A model generated the notes under the pieces. The model was not told the DNA's origin and did no database searches. It was given only the letters and a program-made list of their open reading frames with translations. From the NCBI GenBank assembly GCA_017590115.1, contig JAGGNK010008448.1, positions 2,606,794-2,670,793 of the forward strand: a DNA stretch of 64,000 nucleotides. The letters are read 5' to 3'. The first letter of the stretch is position 1; the number at the start of each line of letters is the position of its first letter. The stretch comes from Montifringilla adamsi (taxonomy: Eukaryota > Chordata > Aves > Passeriformes > Passeridae). Positions 11,309 to 24,575 of the stretch are shown piece by piece. Both the position numbers and the translations under genes were made by a program.

Positions 11309-11357
11309 TTTTTTTTTTTTTTTTTTTTTTTTCCTTAAAAAAAAAAAAAAAAAAAAA
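11309..11357. repeat. T24-CCTT-A21 homopolymer hairpin
   Basis: A run of 24 T (11309-11332), then CCTT, then 21 A (11337-11357) forms a nearly perfect inverted repeat with a 4-nt loop. It could extrude as a hairpin, or be an error-prone spot for sequencing. Confidence 0.9.
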
Positions 11358-11359
11358 GA

Positions 11360-12540
11360 GAGAGAGAAAAGAAAGGTCTGCAGTTCAAACCCACGAAGAT
11401 CTTAATAACTAAGAGGCTCAGAGCAAGACGAAAGGGTGTTGGTGAAATGAAAAACAAAAAAATATACTTTTTAATAATACAGAGAGGTTGGGTTTTCTTT
11501 TTCTTTACATTGTTAACAAATGCCAAAACTCACCTTTAAAGCATGGTCTTGTGTCTTGTAAATATCAGGTACACGTAAAGCGAGCTGACAGTTTTGATTA
11601 TTTTTTCTCTGTGTTCAGTCTCCCAGGCATTGCTCTTTCCAAGGGGTTTAGTTAATGTTTTCATCTGGAAGTGTTGGATTTGCAGCTTGATTTACTTAAT
11701 AAATGTACAGTAAACCGATGACCCGTTGCCCTCTGGAATAACGACGTGCATGATATGAGGCAGCAGAATGGAGGCCCCCACAATATTTTACAAGCTGTCG
11801 ATTCAAAATCTCGAGAACAAGTTTATGCAAAAAGAAAAAAAAAATGTTTTGCTGTATTATTGAAAAACAAATAAATAGAGGAAGAGATTATTCTTTTCTG
11901 ACTTTTATACAAGCAATAGGCCTTGTTAAAAGGAAGTTTTAATGACACAGTTATTACATTCCACTACCACTGCATAATCCCTAACAAGAAAAATGAAGCA
12001 CTTAATTTTGCAGTTCTACAGAACCGCCCCTTTCAAATTCAATTGTTAGACCTCAGCCTTCCTCTTTCCACGGGTTGGAGACTATTAAATCCGCATTCAT
12101 GAAATGTCACATTTGTTGAACTACATAATTTTTTAATATCACTAGTGCACGTTTTATAGTTGATTTTATTGTTTTTACGGCCATTCGGGGCTCTAAAACC
12201 CGGATTTTTTCAATGTTGTCCTTATAATTTTTTTCACACAGTCAGAACTAATAAAATAGAACAGTTGTGACTTTTTAATGCAAGGGGTCTCGGAGTTTCA
12301 ATATTTTCACTCTGCTGGATACTAAAACCAATAAAAATACATGAGATTTTAATTATTTTCTGGATTAAATAAAACCTTTTCCTTTTCGCTTGGAACATAC
12401 ATTTTGTTTGTAGTTTCTGTCGTGAGGGAGACAATGCAACATCAGACAAAATACTTTATTACCAATATTGTTGCAATGAATACAGTTTTGACCGGATTTT
12501 ACAGTCTAACGGGCATTTAAAGAAAGGTGCTGTAGATCCG
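11360..12540. other. Unique-looking AT-rich block upstream of HHEX, candidate conserved non-coding DNA
   Basis: No repeats or exons are recognisable. The sequence is information-rich rather than low-complexity and lies between two CpG-rich blocks upstream of a developmental gene, which is where conserved enhancers often lie. Conservation itself was not tested. Confidence 0.3.
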
Positions 12541-12779
12541 GGCAACCAAGACAGTGCTTGAGTATTTCTATTATTTCTTCTCCAGGTTCCCTCTGGAAAG
12601 CTCTCCATGTATCTGGAAAACCCTGAGCGGAGGGGGTGGGGGAAGTGGGGGGAATGGAGAGAGAAGCCTTGGGAGAGAGAGAAATTATACGCCTTTCTCG
12701 ATTAAAAGAGGAATGCTGTCACATTAATTTTCTTGGTATGCACTTGAAACACCACCAAGTTTTCCTGCTAATTTGGGGA

Positions 12780-13710
12780 TTTCTGCAGGGCGGTGGGGCG
12801 GGATGCGTGCATCCCCGCACTGGCACGGTCTCGGCTCGGAGGAATCGGCTGGAGAACTCATTATTTTGTGTAATAACTTCGGGGCCCTGTCTTCCCCTTC
12901 ACTTTCCGTGAAATCACCCGCCTTCGAGGAGTCCTGAGCTCAAGGAAAAAATAATAATAAAAATCTAGGCCCCCACTTGCTGCAGGCGGCGCCGCTGCCA
13001 GCCCCGACGGCGGAGCCGGGCGGGACCGGGGCTCGGCCGCTGCCGCCCGGGCGCGCTCCTCGCGGGGCGGACGGAAAGAGCGGCTCTGGCCGAGGAAGCC
13101 AGAAGGTGCCGCTTCGTGGGTCCGCTCAGGTCGGGGGCTAGGGGTGAGGGGTCGGACGGGCTCCCCGGGGGAAGCAGCGCGGTGCCGGCTGCCGCCGGCC
13201 GCCCCACGGGTGGTGTTGCCGCGCGGGCCTCGCAGCGCGGTGCGCCCGGGGCTGCGCTGCAAGCCCGGCCCAGCCTCGCTCACCGGCTGCTTCGAGCCAT
13301 TCCCTCTCCTTCCAGCCCTTGTCCTGCGTGGAGCCCCGGGCAGCTTTCCCCAAGGCCGGCGCTCCACAGGTGCCTCGAGTGGCGATGGGGGAAGCCTTTG
13401 CCGGAAGCGGCACCCCCGGTGGGGCTCTGGAGCCTCCCGCCGGCCGCCGCCGCCTCCGTCCCGGTGCCGCGGGGGCCGGTCCCGCTCGGCAGCCCGGCTG
13501 CGGGTGGTCGGATCTCCCTCTGCCCCAGCCCCGGGGCGGGGGCGCAGCACCGCTTTAATTTAGCGTTTATGTGTCACCGTGTTCGTGAGCGGCTTTTACG
13601 GGGCGGCGGTAACGCGAAACACCTGGACGGCGGCACCGCGGGCGCGCACGGCGGGGGCGGGCGGCTGCGGCGGAGGGCGCTGGGCTGTGCTCGGGCCGGT
13701 GCGTTAAAAT
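12780..13710. other. CpG-rich block about 3 kb upstream of HHEX
   Basis: GC-rich, CpG-dense DNA with abrupt edges. Long open frames on the plus strand (13116-13712) and minus strand (12861-13550) show only Arg/Pro/Gly/Ala-biased composition. It may be a distal regulatory island or the promoter of a divergent non-coding transcript. Confidence 0.5.
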
Positions 13711-15106
13711 AAAATAAGTATAATTTTAAAAATCAAAACCACGATCTCCCCCAGTGTCAGAAAATCAGGAAATGAAATGTTCCAAAACTAGCGACACACG
13801 GCAGGCGGTATTTCCACCGCACCCATGATTATCTGTGATAAACGCCCCGATAAACAGAATATTCCTGATTCCTGGGATGGTTATATCGGACAATACATAA
13901 ACCGGTCAGCAATTTATTGGTGAGTGTGTCTGGAATCACAGAACACTTTCCTTTGCCTCACGGATTGTTTCTGTCACTCTCAGGTTTCTTCTCTCCAAAC
14001 TGGGATTTTCACCCACAATCGCACCCTCTGTGACATCACAGGCTTCGGCAGAGTTACACCAGAGATGGATTATTCCTAGCTGCAATAACTGTGTTTGGCT
14101 CACAGAATTAGTGAGCAACTCAGCAAAACTCCACCTTTTTAACAGCTAGAGCAGGCTACCAGCAGCATCATTCCCTAAAGCTACAGGGCACTTTCCAAGA
14201 GGATCCACCCCACAGCCATTCCACCCCTTCCCATTATTGAAAATATTTCAAGACTCTTCCAAGAGAGGTGAGGCCACAGCCTTGAACATCTTCCAAGGAG
14301 GAAATAGGAGGGAGTTCACCTCTCTGATTTTCCTAGCATCATGGAAGCCAGACTGCTCCAGACAGAGGCACTGCACGTTGCAGGGTGATGTCAGTAGGTG
14401 CTGCCTTCTTCCAGATAACTCATCTGTTAGATATTCACTTCTTACAACTTCCTCCTCACCATTGTGATTTGATTTAATAAATGAGTTACAACTGTAAGAA
14501 ACATTAAGGCGAGTTAGTCTTAAAGGTATTCATTAGATGTAGCAGAACAAGAAAATTCTTGGTCTAAAAAGGGGTGGACAACATGTAAACTATTATTCTA
14601 GGCAGAGCTAGCAGGAGCTTATCAGTTTTTGTTCTACATCGCTATGATTTCGCCAAATTTAAATCATCCAAGAGAAAAAAATTCTGGTCTGAGGGAATCT
14701 CCATCATGCTGAGTACATTTAAGGTTTCAGCAAAATGTGTTCAGCTGTTTCTGAGCATTGGGTTAGAGGAAAGCAGATGTTTTTTTCCCCCTGGCATTTA
14801 GACATCTTTGCCTTGCCCTGAAAACCTGCAGAGCCCCATCACAGGGAAAACTTCCAGAGATGAAAGCAACTGGCAAAAAGTCGGCCAGGGGTTGTCTCTT
14901 CAGTTCCTCCTTTGCTCTTTTACTTGGGATTGTGGTTTAGAGTCGGGCAAAATAAAGACTCCAAATCTCTGCAGAGAGACATAGGCACCTCAGGAATGTT
15001 TAAGCAATTCATTAATGTTAAGTGAATATTTGTGGGTATGAGGGATGTGCTGCCACCAGCAAGGGCGCAAGGGCGTTTTTCACCTATGCTGTCACAAGCT
15101 CTGATG

Positions 15107-15139
<33 letters not shown>
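15107..15139. repeat. Poly(A) tract, 33 bp
   Basis: An uninterrupted A-run in intergenic DNA. No retroposon body is recognisable upstream. Confidence 0.9.
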
Positions 15140-15144
<5 letters not shown>

Positions 15145-18100
15145 CTACAGAAAAGCTTTAATGGTGCTTTTGAGTCTTGTCAAGGATTTCCAAGGCAGCA
15201 CATGCCAGACCCTCAGGGGAACATATTGTTAAGGTGCTTCCATTTCCTGTAGCCCCCAATATCATTAATATCTCTTCTGGGATACCTTGACTTGCAAAGT
15301 GGAATATGCAACATTTATAGCTCTGTGGTAAAAGGAAGGAACACATGGCCCCACATTATAAACACAGTTAATACCACTTTCTTTCTGGACTGGGCTGTCT
15401 TAGTGATTATTGTGACACAGTATCTCTAAAGCAGTTTAATTCAGCTGAAATGTGACACAATTCACCAGGGTTTTTGTTCTGAATTGCAAAGAGGCATCCT
15501 ATTAAACTACATAAATTGTAAAGTTTTTTGAAATGCGCTTTTCTAACCCTTCCTTGGTCTGAAAACTTTCTTATCTGACCATTATGAGAATGTGGTGAAC
15601 AATGCTATGAAAAACAAAGCAATATATTGTTCCTTATAGGCTCATATTTCCCCTGTATCTGCCACCAAAAACATGAGCTATTCTGGATCCTGCCTATAAG
15701 TGTGACTGAAAGCTGCTTGTTTAATTATATTTATTTGGGGTGATGGCAACAGTAACATGTTAAAACTTCTCTATATTTTTATGTGTTGGCTACACACATA
15801 AAGATTACGCCCAAAACCATATATAATTCCCAGGGGCTAGATTGCCTCTCACATCTTGCACAATCATTTACGTAAGTGCAAACTGAATCTAAAATGCTGC
15901 TAACACAGACTGCTGGCTACTGTACACCCACTCTGTGTTGATATAAATGACTATAACAAGACACCAGACAATGGAGAATCTGCCTAAACTGCAGTGATGA
16001 CAAAACATTTTTTTTTAACAGAACAATCAGAACACAAATATTATATGTTTCAAAGAGGACTTGTGCAGCAAGATTTTTCACGGTAACAGTTCCAATGAGT
16101 CCAAAGTACACACAGCTAAATTTGATGTCAGTAGGAATTAGGTATGAATAGGGAGTGTTAGTTATTTTTGTTAATGTTTTCCAGAGCTTACACATTCACT
16201 CTACATTTTTTAGCAAACTTTATCATTTTGGCATCATAAAATCAATCCCTAGATAAGTTTGTTCTATATGGAGCAGACACACACATGCAGTTGCTGTTAA
16301 TAGTCAAATACAGAAGCTTACAATAACCATCTAGCTAACTATTAATGGTTGTTTAACAGTGGAGTTAGAAGGATGGATCTGAAATCTGTCCTCATCTGAA
16401 AAATGGATTGTTAGCCTCTCAGGGGTGCAAAATCTTCAAAAGGCTTCATTTTCACAGTAGAAGCCAAAATACTTGGGTAGAATTGGCTCTAGAAAGCTGG
16501 AGGAATTGCCTTAGAGTCAAATTTGGAACTCATGCAGTGGGTTTGGAGTCCATTTAAGCTGATGATTTTCGATTTTCATAGGCAAATAATTTATTTTTTC
16601 ATAACAGACTGAGAGAATCTGCCTCGATGGTCGCACATGGAAATATCTCATAAAGTACAATATTAAATAGAGGAGAGGAGAGGGAAAGGAAGAATATTTT
16701 TTCCTAAAGCAGATGTCTCCCCTTTCTTGCTCCTGCCCCTGAGCTGAGGTCTCCCTGTAAGGGAAACTGCTTAGCTCAGAATCAACTGACAAAACACAGC
16801 AGCATCAGTCACAGACAGCACCCAGCCTCGAGTCTCTGGGTCCAGAGACCTCATCATTTCAATTACACTGTTAGTTCATGCCGGAGGTGTCAGGAGAGTT
16901 AGACAACACAACTGCCACTTATTATACTACTTCTCATAAAAGCAAAGAAAAAATAAGCTATGCTTGACATGAAAATAAATATGCTGATATAAAATTTGTA
17001 TATATCTACAGTCTGTATTCAAAATATTACAGTACCTTCCAGATACTTTAAGATTAGACTTGACTAACTTTTTGGAAGAGCTGCTCTTTCTTAATCCTTC
17101 CTTAGTTTGTCCATCTCATAAATTTACCTCATCTCATTGCTGGGGTTGGAAGTTTTAGGTGTAGACATAGCAGTTTTTAGTGTTGAGTAGAATCTAAACC
17201 ATGTTGTTCTCTTGAAGTCAAACCACGACACCAGAGTCAAACCTGATACAGATGCTAATTGAAATATTGATCTCTAACCACACTCTGTTTATTTACTTTA
17301 AAACCTTACAGCAAAACTAATATGAAAAGATGTAAAAAGGTGTCTGAATAATATCCTCAGCAGACACACAGGAGATACACAGCTGCTGAGAAAAGGCAGC
17401 TGGACTTCAACCCTCAAATTTGGACTACATCCTCAAAGAGGAACAGCTTCTACCTGTGAAGCTCAGCTGCTGCTCAGTAATTCAGTGGCAGATGTACGGT
17501 CCACACTTCTGCGCCTGACTCTGCTGGAGCAGACATATGCAGGAAATGCCTGGAGAAGGATCCTGCACTACACTGGAGATCCCTTTCCCCAGCACCATCA
17601 GTGAATCCCCACCATTCCAAAGCACGTCTGCTTCCCAAGGTCTCCAAGGCAGCCACAGACAGTGCAGGTTGTGGGGGTCATTCACACAAAGAGCCATGAG
17701 AAATGTTGTGCATATGGGTCACACGCTAATCCACACATTTCTTCACATGTCAAGGTACAGCCAAGGATAGAATCTGTACAAAAACGGGATTTTAAAAATG
17801 TTCTATGTTCAGACTCATAGAACATTTGGAGAGGAGATGCAGAAAGCAGACTGCTCACCTGCACAGACTTCAGAGATCCTGTTGATAGTGGGAGAGACCC
17901 ACTAATTACAGCATCATAATTGACCAAAATTATTCCTTGTATAATATTACCAACATGTACTAAAAATTAACTGGAGAAATATCTTCTTTTAGAAGAACAG
18001 ATTCCACACTGCTCTCTGTGTGGCTGTGTTTTGATTTTGTGTAATCTTTGGGAAATCTGTACATTTTTCAGTAATTTTATTAAGAAGGTAGTACAAATTA

Positions 18101-20029
18101 GTTTTAGGATTAATTAACATGATATAACCAATTAAAACTGAAGGTAGAGGTAGCTCACATCTGTCCTTTGAAGAACATCCATCAGTCTGGGAGGAGCAGT
18201 GTGAGCCCTTTCTGACTTTTGCCATTACATTACCTTCTAAGAGATTTGTTGTTGAAGAAAAGACATCTTCAGCCTCAGATGTATTGGCTATAAATAAAGA
18301 CAGGTTTAATTGGACTGTGATTACATAATCAAGTCAGAGCACTCTACTTTTGAAGATAATTAAGCAATTTAATATTAAAATATGTCTAAATTAAGTCCTC
18401 TGTATCATTTAATTTCTGTGGCTTGCCAAGCTGTTTTTCTATTGTTTTTGTTTCTTCCACATTATGTTACATTTCCCCTCAGGACTGAATCTATTGGTAG
18501 ACATGACATTACGCTTATGTAGCCTTCATAGCACCCATCTGGTACCTGTAAAATATTAAACTGTAAGAATGTGTGTTAAAGTCAGCTAGCCAGGATAAGT
18601 GTGTTCTACAGATAAATGGGTTTGTTTGGGAGAGAGCACCACAGCCTCTGTCTGTATCACTGAAGGGTAAATTCCTAAAGAGTCAGGATGCTGTAGATAA
18701 CCATTAAATCACAGAAAGCAGCAGAAGGAAGTCATGTCACCCACAGTGCACACTCCTCAAACCCTGCTGCAGTTGAAACTGTTGGAATACAATGCACTTT
18801 TAATGTTTCCTGTTACATTTTCTTCAGTGTTCTTCCTATTTAGTTCACATATGGGCTTTGAATACTTAAGTCTCACCATCTGGGGGTTTCATGATGTGAA
18901 TAGTTCCTTAGAGACTATCGATAAAGCCCAAACAGGATCAGTCTTTCCATGTCTGCCTATACCCTCTGAAAGGGGATCTGCTTTCTCCAGAGAACACCTG
19001 AACCAACATTGTGCCAGCACTGCCAGAGACAGTAATGTGAATGGGACATGAACTGTGCTTCTGTTGCTTTTGGGACATGCAAGCAACACTTGAGCCCCTC
19101 TTCACAGTGTGGGCAAAGGCACTGCTGATTTTGTGGCCACAGTTCTCTCTGCTGGGTGAGAGCATCACAATGTGTGTGTGCTCCTGGCAAACATGCTGAG
19201 ACCAGGGACACCCAGGTCAAACCCACACATGGGGCAAGGCCAGGGATGATAAAACCTTGCTATTACATTTTCTTTCTGTTATGTTTGTCACTAATGCTAG
19301 TCTCTTGTCCCACACTAATCTAGTTCCTCTCATTCTTTCAGGTTTACACTTAAAACATTACCTGACAGCTATTATGTCACCTTACTCCCTAAGCGTTGGT
19401 TAGCAACTATGCTGTCAGCTCTTTGCACTTTTTCTCATCAGGCAGTTCTTCCAAGCATATAGCTACAGTTGGCTCTTCTTCTCTGAACTTCCTCCAGCTT
19501 GGCTTCCCAGTAACGAGGTGCAGAGAACTGCACTCACCTTTTCCAGATGCTATCGCATGCCAGTTCCAAGAAGAGAGACTTACTTGCTCTTTCCCTGTGG
19601 TGTGTCTCCACAAGAGCCCCAAATCATATTGATATTTTTAACTGTTGCATCACCTAGAAAGTTCAAATGCAAATTCAGAGGCCCTCAGCACAGCAGTCAC
19701 CATATCTTTTCTTCCCTAAGAGGAAAGGAAGATCTCGGACCTCATCTTTCTAACAAGCATTACTATTTCTGTAGGAACCTCAGACTGTTTTCTAACTTTT
19801 CACACTAATCACGTGAATTGGCTTATTTATGACAGGGAGAGGAACAATAGGAAGTATTAACTAACCCTGTACTGGTGGTCAGAGTAAAGCAAAAACAAAG
19901 CTGGTTTCCAGTTCTCTGCATTGAGACTGATTTTCCATTGTCGTTCCACATTATCTGCCCATTTAAGTCTGCTCATGCAATTCTGTTGTGCATCCTGTAA
20001 TTCTCTTTTAGTAGGTTTAAAACAAACAA

Positions 20030-20330
20030 AAGGAAGTACTTTTTCACACAACACATAATTAAATTACGAAACTTGCTGCCATGGGAAGCGCTGGATGCCA
20101 AAACTCTAAATGGGTTCAGAAAAAGAGAAGAGAAATTAATGGAGGATAGGTACATTGATGAGTATTAAACATAGTAGCTTGCTCACTGTGTTTGGCTCAG
20201 GAAGCCCTTTCAGAGCTTGATGGAAGCAGGAAAGGATTTTTCTGCTGGTGCCTGTTTCTCCCGCAGCTCTCCTCAGTAGCCTCTTCTGGTCACTGGCAGG
20301 AAGAAGACATTGGAGTTAATGGACTTAGTA
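20030..20330 (+). mobile_element. Possible ancient LINE (CR1/L3-like) 3' remnant
   Basis: Segments such as GAAACTTGCTGCCATGGGAA, AAATGGGTTCAG and AATTAATGGAGGATAGG resemble the 3' part of old CR1-like LINEs seen in birds and turtles, followed by a decayed tail. The match is from memory and imperfect. Confidence 0.35.
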
Positions 20331-23300
20331 AAGCAGCTCTAATGCTGCTCTCCTAACGAGACACACAGATGTCAACAGATGCCTGTAAGTTTAAAAAATA
20401 CAATCTTTAAGCCAAAAATTTACTTCTCTTTGGATGTTTTTGTAGATCTGATTGAGCTGACTTTAATACATGCTGTTTACAGCAAAGCATATGACTGAAA
20501 TGGGGAATTTTAAGGTTTCAGAATGGCTAGATTTATTGGCCCAGCCAAAAGTTTGATTTTGCAGATATTATAGGCTGGATCAACTTCACTGGGGACTGAT
20601 GTCAAGTGGCAACCTGTTATCTGTGTTGTGAAAGTTGTACCTGCTCCTGGAGCTCTCTCTCCTCACTGAACAAATGCTCCCACCACCCATTGTGGTGCCA
20701 TCTCTCCTTGTTGACTTTGCTCTGTAATTGCTGCTTTATCAGTCCCTCCTGAGACTTCTGGTTTGTCCTGACCCACAAGCAAAACGAGCAGTGTCGTGTG
20801 TGCACACACAGGAAGGACAGGCAGGCAGGCTGGTGAGACAGGGAGTGAGCCCTGGCCCTTTGGCTGCCACCCTTGTCTGGGCAGAGAGCCTCACCCCACA
20901 GGCTGCCCCTGTTGCACCAGTCCATGAGGGAGGCAAAACTGGCCCATAATTTTGATAGCATCGTGAGTTGCTTTAATTTCTGGATCTGTGTTTGGCTGCA
21001 AAATATGTTTTATGATTTAATCTGTATTGCTCTGTCATGGAGGTGTCTTTCTTTCATCATTTGGAATGACAATATCTCATTTTGGTCACGGCCTTTTTCC
21101 AAATGTCTCCTGCATTAGCTCAGGTGATGTGTAACTGCCTCAGTTACTGCAGAAAAATTCACTTAGGCATGGTAATGAATAGACTGAAGTGATTAATTTC
21201 TATTGTTGAGAAAACTGTATGTGTTTATCTACATTGTGTTGTCAAAATGAACATAGTTAAAAGCCAGAAAACAGTCTGCTGGCTGAGGGCCTGCCTCACT
21301 TGGAAAGTAATAACAATGCAAAAGAATCAAATTCAGAGACTTAATTTTCTCTTTATCACCAGAAGCCCCAAAGTACAAAACATTACCTTTGATTTTGAAG
21401 AATATTTCAGATCCTTTGTTGCAGGAAGGAGGTCGGACTGCACAACCTGACTGAATTAGCTACCTGCTGCTGTAGCTCCATCCCATAGTACTTTAGCATC
21501 TCAAAATTATTGACTCAAATTTCCTAAATTTTGCTATAGTTCAACATCTTGTATGACTCTTGGAAATATGAACTTGTAGACTCTATGGAAAGAAAGCTTA
21601 CATTCAAGCAAAGTCTTAGGAGCAGCACTGATTCTCTTTTTTTGTCTGAGTGGTACTGGGATGGAGAGCATGAGCTCCCTGGAGGATGCAGCAGTGACTC
21701 CAGCAGCACTGTGCTGCCAAATGACAGGGACAGGACTGTGGTTCAGCAACTTTGGATTGGAAACTGGGGACCTGGACACCTACCTTTGTCACATTATGCT
21801 GCTGTTGGAGTTCATGTCACATCCATGCCTATTTGTGCATGTTCACCTGCTCCCCAACTTTCAGACTAAATTCTTCTACAGGTATGATCGCCATTCAGTG
21901 TATCTTGATGGGAAGCTGTTGGAATGTCCATAATTTAACCATTAATTAAAACACAAAAGCAGTGATCTAAATGTTCAAGCAAAGTCTTGGGGAAAAAAGC
22001 TATTAAAGTATTTATTAATCCTGCTTCTCTAACAAGCTAAGATGGCCCTATGAAAAACTATGATCAAGCTTTATTTCTGTCAATTTGTTATTAAAATACC
22101 AATCCTCAGTTTTTCCAATGCCAATTATTCTGCTATCTGCAGACTGGGGTGCACTGCTCATGCTGCAGAATATTCCTTAGGAATAATAGGTTAAAATAAA
22201 CAGCCAACCCAAGCCCAAAGGCAAAGAGCTGGTCCTGGACAACAAGCAAGATAATCAGGGAATAACTAACATGGATAATCAGCAAATCATTCAAATGAAT
22301 TGATTTGGCTCTGGCTGGCGTCCCTGTTTCTGCCTGAAAGCTTCAGTGAAATCTAAATAAATGGCAGTTATCTTACTGTCTCTTCCTGTTATCTGACTCT
22401 AATGACAGCAGAGGAGAGAGAGGAAATCATGTCTTTGAATAGGATCACGGCCTTCAATTTAAAATAAATACTGCATCAAAATGGAAACTGCCTGAAGAGT
22501 AAGTCTGTCTTGGCTTAGTCCTGAGCAGATTAAGTAATGTATTAAAACTAGACAATATCAGTTTCTTGCAATGGCTTCAGCACCTTCACTGCAAATATGC
22601 ACACAGAGAATCAGAAAGTGCTATTTATAACAACCTGAAGGTGCCTAACAGGACAGCATGAGGTAGCTGTGAAGAGTTAAAATTCAGCCAAGGCATCTGT
22701 ATTTTATGTTTCAATAAATGCCTTTACCATTAAAAAAATCACAATAGGAAAATTTAAGGGGAGTGATGCTTATCCCAGATTCAGCAATGCACTTGTAGCA
22801 TCCAAGTTAAAATCACTGCCTCCTTAGGTTCCCATACAGCTGATGAGGAGAAGGGCACAGGGCACCTAGCAATGAATCGTCCCATGAGATTCCTGTCTGC
22901 CTCTCCTGGTGCTGGAGAGATCAGGTTATCAAAGCTTCTGGCTTGGGTACCTCCATACAAGTGTCTAAATGAACATAGAAAAGCTGAATTCAGGCCATAC
23001 CTTGCTTTGGGAGGAGAACTGGGGACCGAGAGGCAGCTTGACCACAAGAGGACAATATCCAACAAAGCTTCACCTGGACTGCTGAGCTCCATCAAAATGA
23101 ACCACAACTGTTGAAGAAGTGGTGAGGATTGAACTTTATCCTCTGTCACACCAAACTCCATATGGGTTTGAGACTGGGCCCCTCAGCACACCAAACACAA
23201 GTGGAAATGCTTGCAGCTCCATGAATACAAGACCAAACCGTGGTGGCATGGGAAGAGGAACATGGGCTGCGCTTTGACAGCAGCTTTTGTTGGCAGGCCA

Positions 23301-24449
23301 GGGAGGCAGCTCTCAAAGCATGGCAGCATGAATTGCCAGCACTCCTGTGTCTCACCCTTCTCACTTTCACCAGGAGTGGGTACTCACTTGTCAGGGGCTG
23401 TTCATACAGCAGGAATGCCACAGAGGAGGAATTTCTCTATAATACTTGGATCCTGGCAGTGTAAGATTTGTACTTTCCCTTGGAGCAAGAAGCAAAGGGC
23501 CAAATTAACTTCCTTAGTAATAGTCTTTTTAATTCTTAAAACCCCCTAGGTGTACAATTTTATTGTAGGTCCAACATTTTTTTCAAGAGTTTGAATAATA
23601 TCATGACAAATATGAGAAATGACAGGATGACATAATACATTTCTACTTAAAGCTTTAATTTGTTTTATTTTACTTTTATACGTTTAAAAATGTTTTGACC
23701 CTGTTTTATTGCAAAGAAAATAAACTAAACGTGAGGCTTCAACCTAAACAGTTTTTCACAGCAGTAGGCGTAAACTCTGGGAAATAAAATGAAGGCTAAA
23801 AATGTTCAGGGACTATTAAATCTAATGGAAAAAAACCACCTATCACTTAACTGAATTTTTGCTGCTAAGGCAGTTTAATGTTTGCTATTCTCAGGTACTA
23901 ACATTTATTATAGTAACCTTTATAAAGTCAATTTAATTATCTTTATCTTTTTACAAATAATAAATTTAGTTGTCCTACAATGAAAATCAATTGTCAACAT
24001 AAGCTATGGTTAACATCTAATAAAACAGCCCTCTGTAAATCCATGATTAATAAGATTGGCTTCTGTATTAACTAACAGACATCATAAAATTTTCTTCCTT
24101 GCAATAATTTGTATATTCAAGGTTCATCCTGCTGGACTGAGTTTCCTAAAATAAACTGTTAGAGTGAATGAACAAAATTTTGGCACCTATCATTATTACA
24201 TTATAACAATTTAAATATATATCTGTGGCTGAATGGTTTCCAAATTAATGTCATATTTTAATTAAGTCAGAGAAGATGGTGGCTATAGCAAATGATAAGT
24301 GATTCACTTCTTTGTTTCCTTTACCTTCTGAACATAATGACAATGCTGCTTAGGTTTTAGCTTGAGCGTTAGAGAAAACTAATTGAAATGTGAAAAGCCA
24401 ATTTCCCAAAACAATCTTTACATATGACAGGGATTACTTAAGCTCTGTG

Positions 24450-24575
24450 TCACCAAAAACACCCCCAAACCAACAACAAAACAAAACCCACCCCCCAAAA
24501 CCAACCAACCAACAAAAAACACCACCAAAAAACCCCAGCCACCAAACTCAAAAACCCTCCAACACCCCAAAACTC
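24450..24575. repeat. A/C-rich low-complexity tract
   Basis: Plus-strand sequence made almost entirely of A and C (CCAACCAACCAAC, CCACCCCCC and similar) with almost no G. Such strand-asymmetric tracts occur in bird genomes. The short open frame across it is a composition artefact. Confidence 0.8.

Noticed and set aside
12861..13712. Plus- and minus-strand frames of about 200 codons in the upstream CpG block
   Set aside because: Mutually overlapping, low-complexity Arg/Pro/Gly/Ala-rich translations without recognisable domains.
21360..21470. Possible LINE tail (GGAGGTCGGACTGCACAACC)
   Set aside because: It resembles some LINE 3' ends, but the match is too short and lacks a terminal repeat signature.
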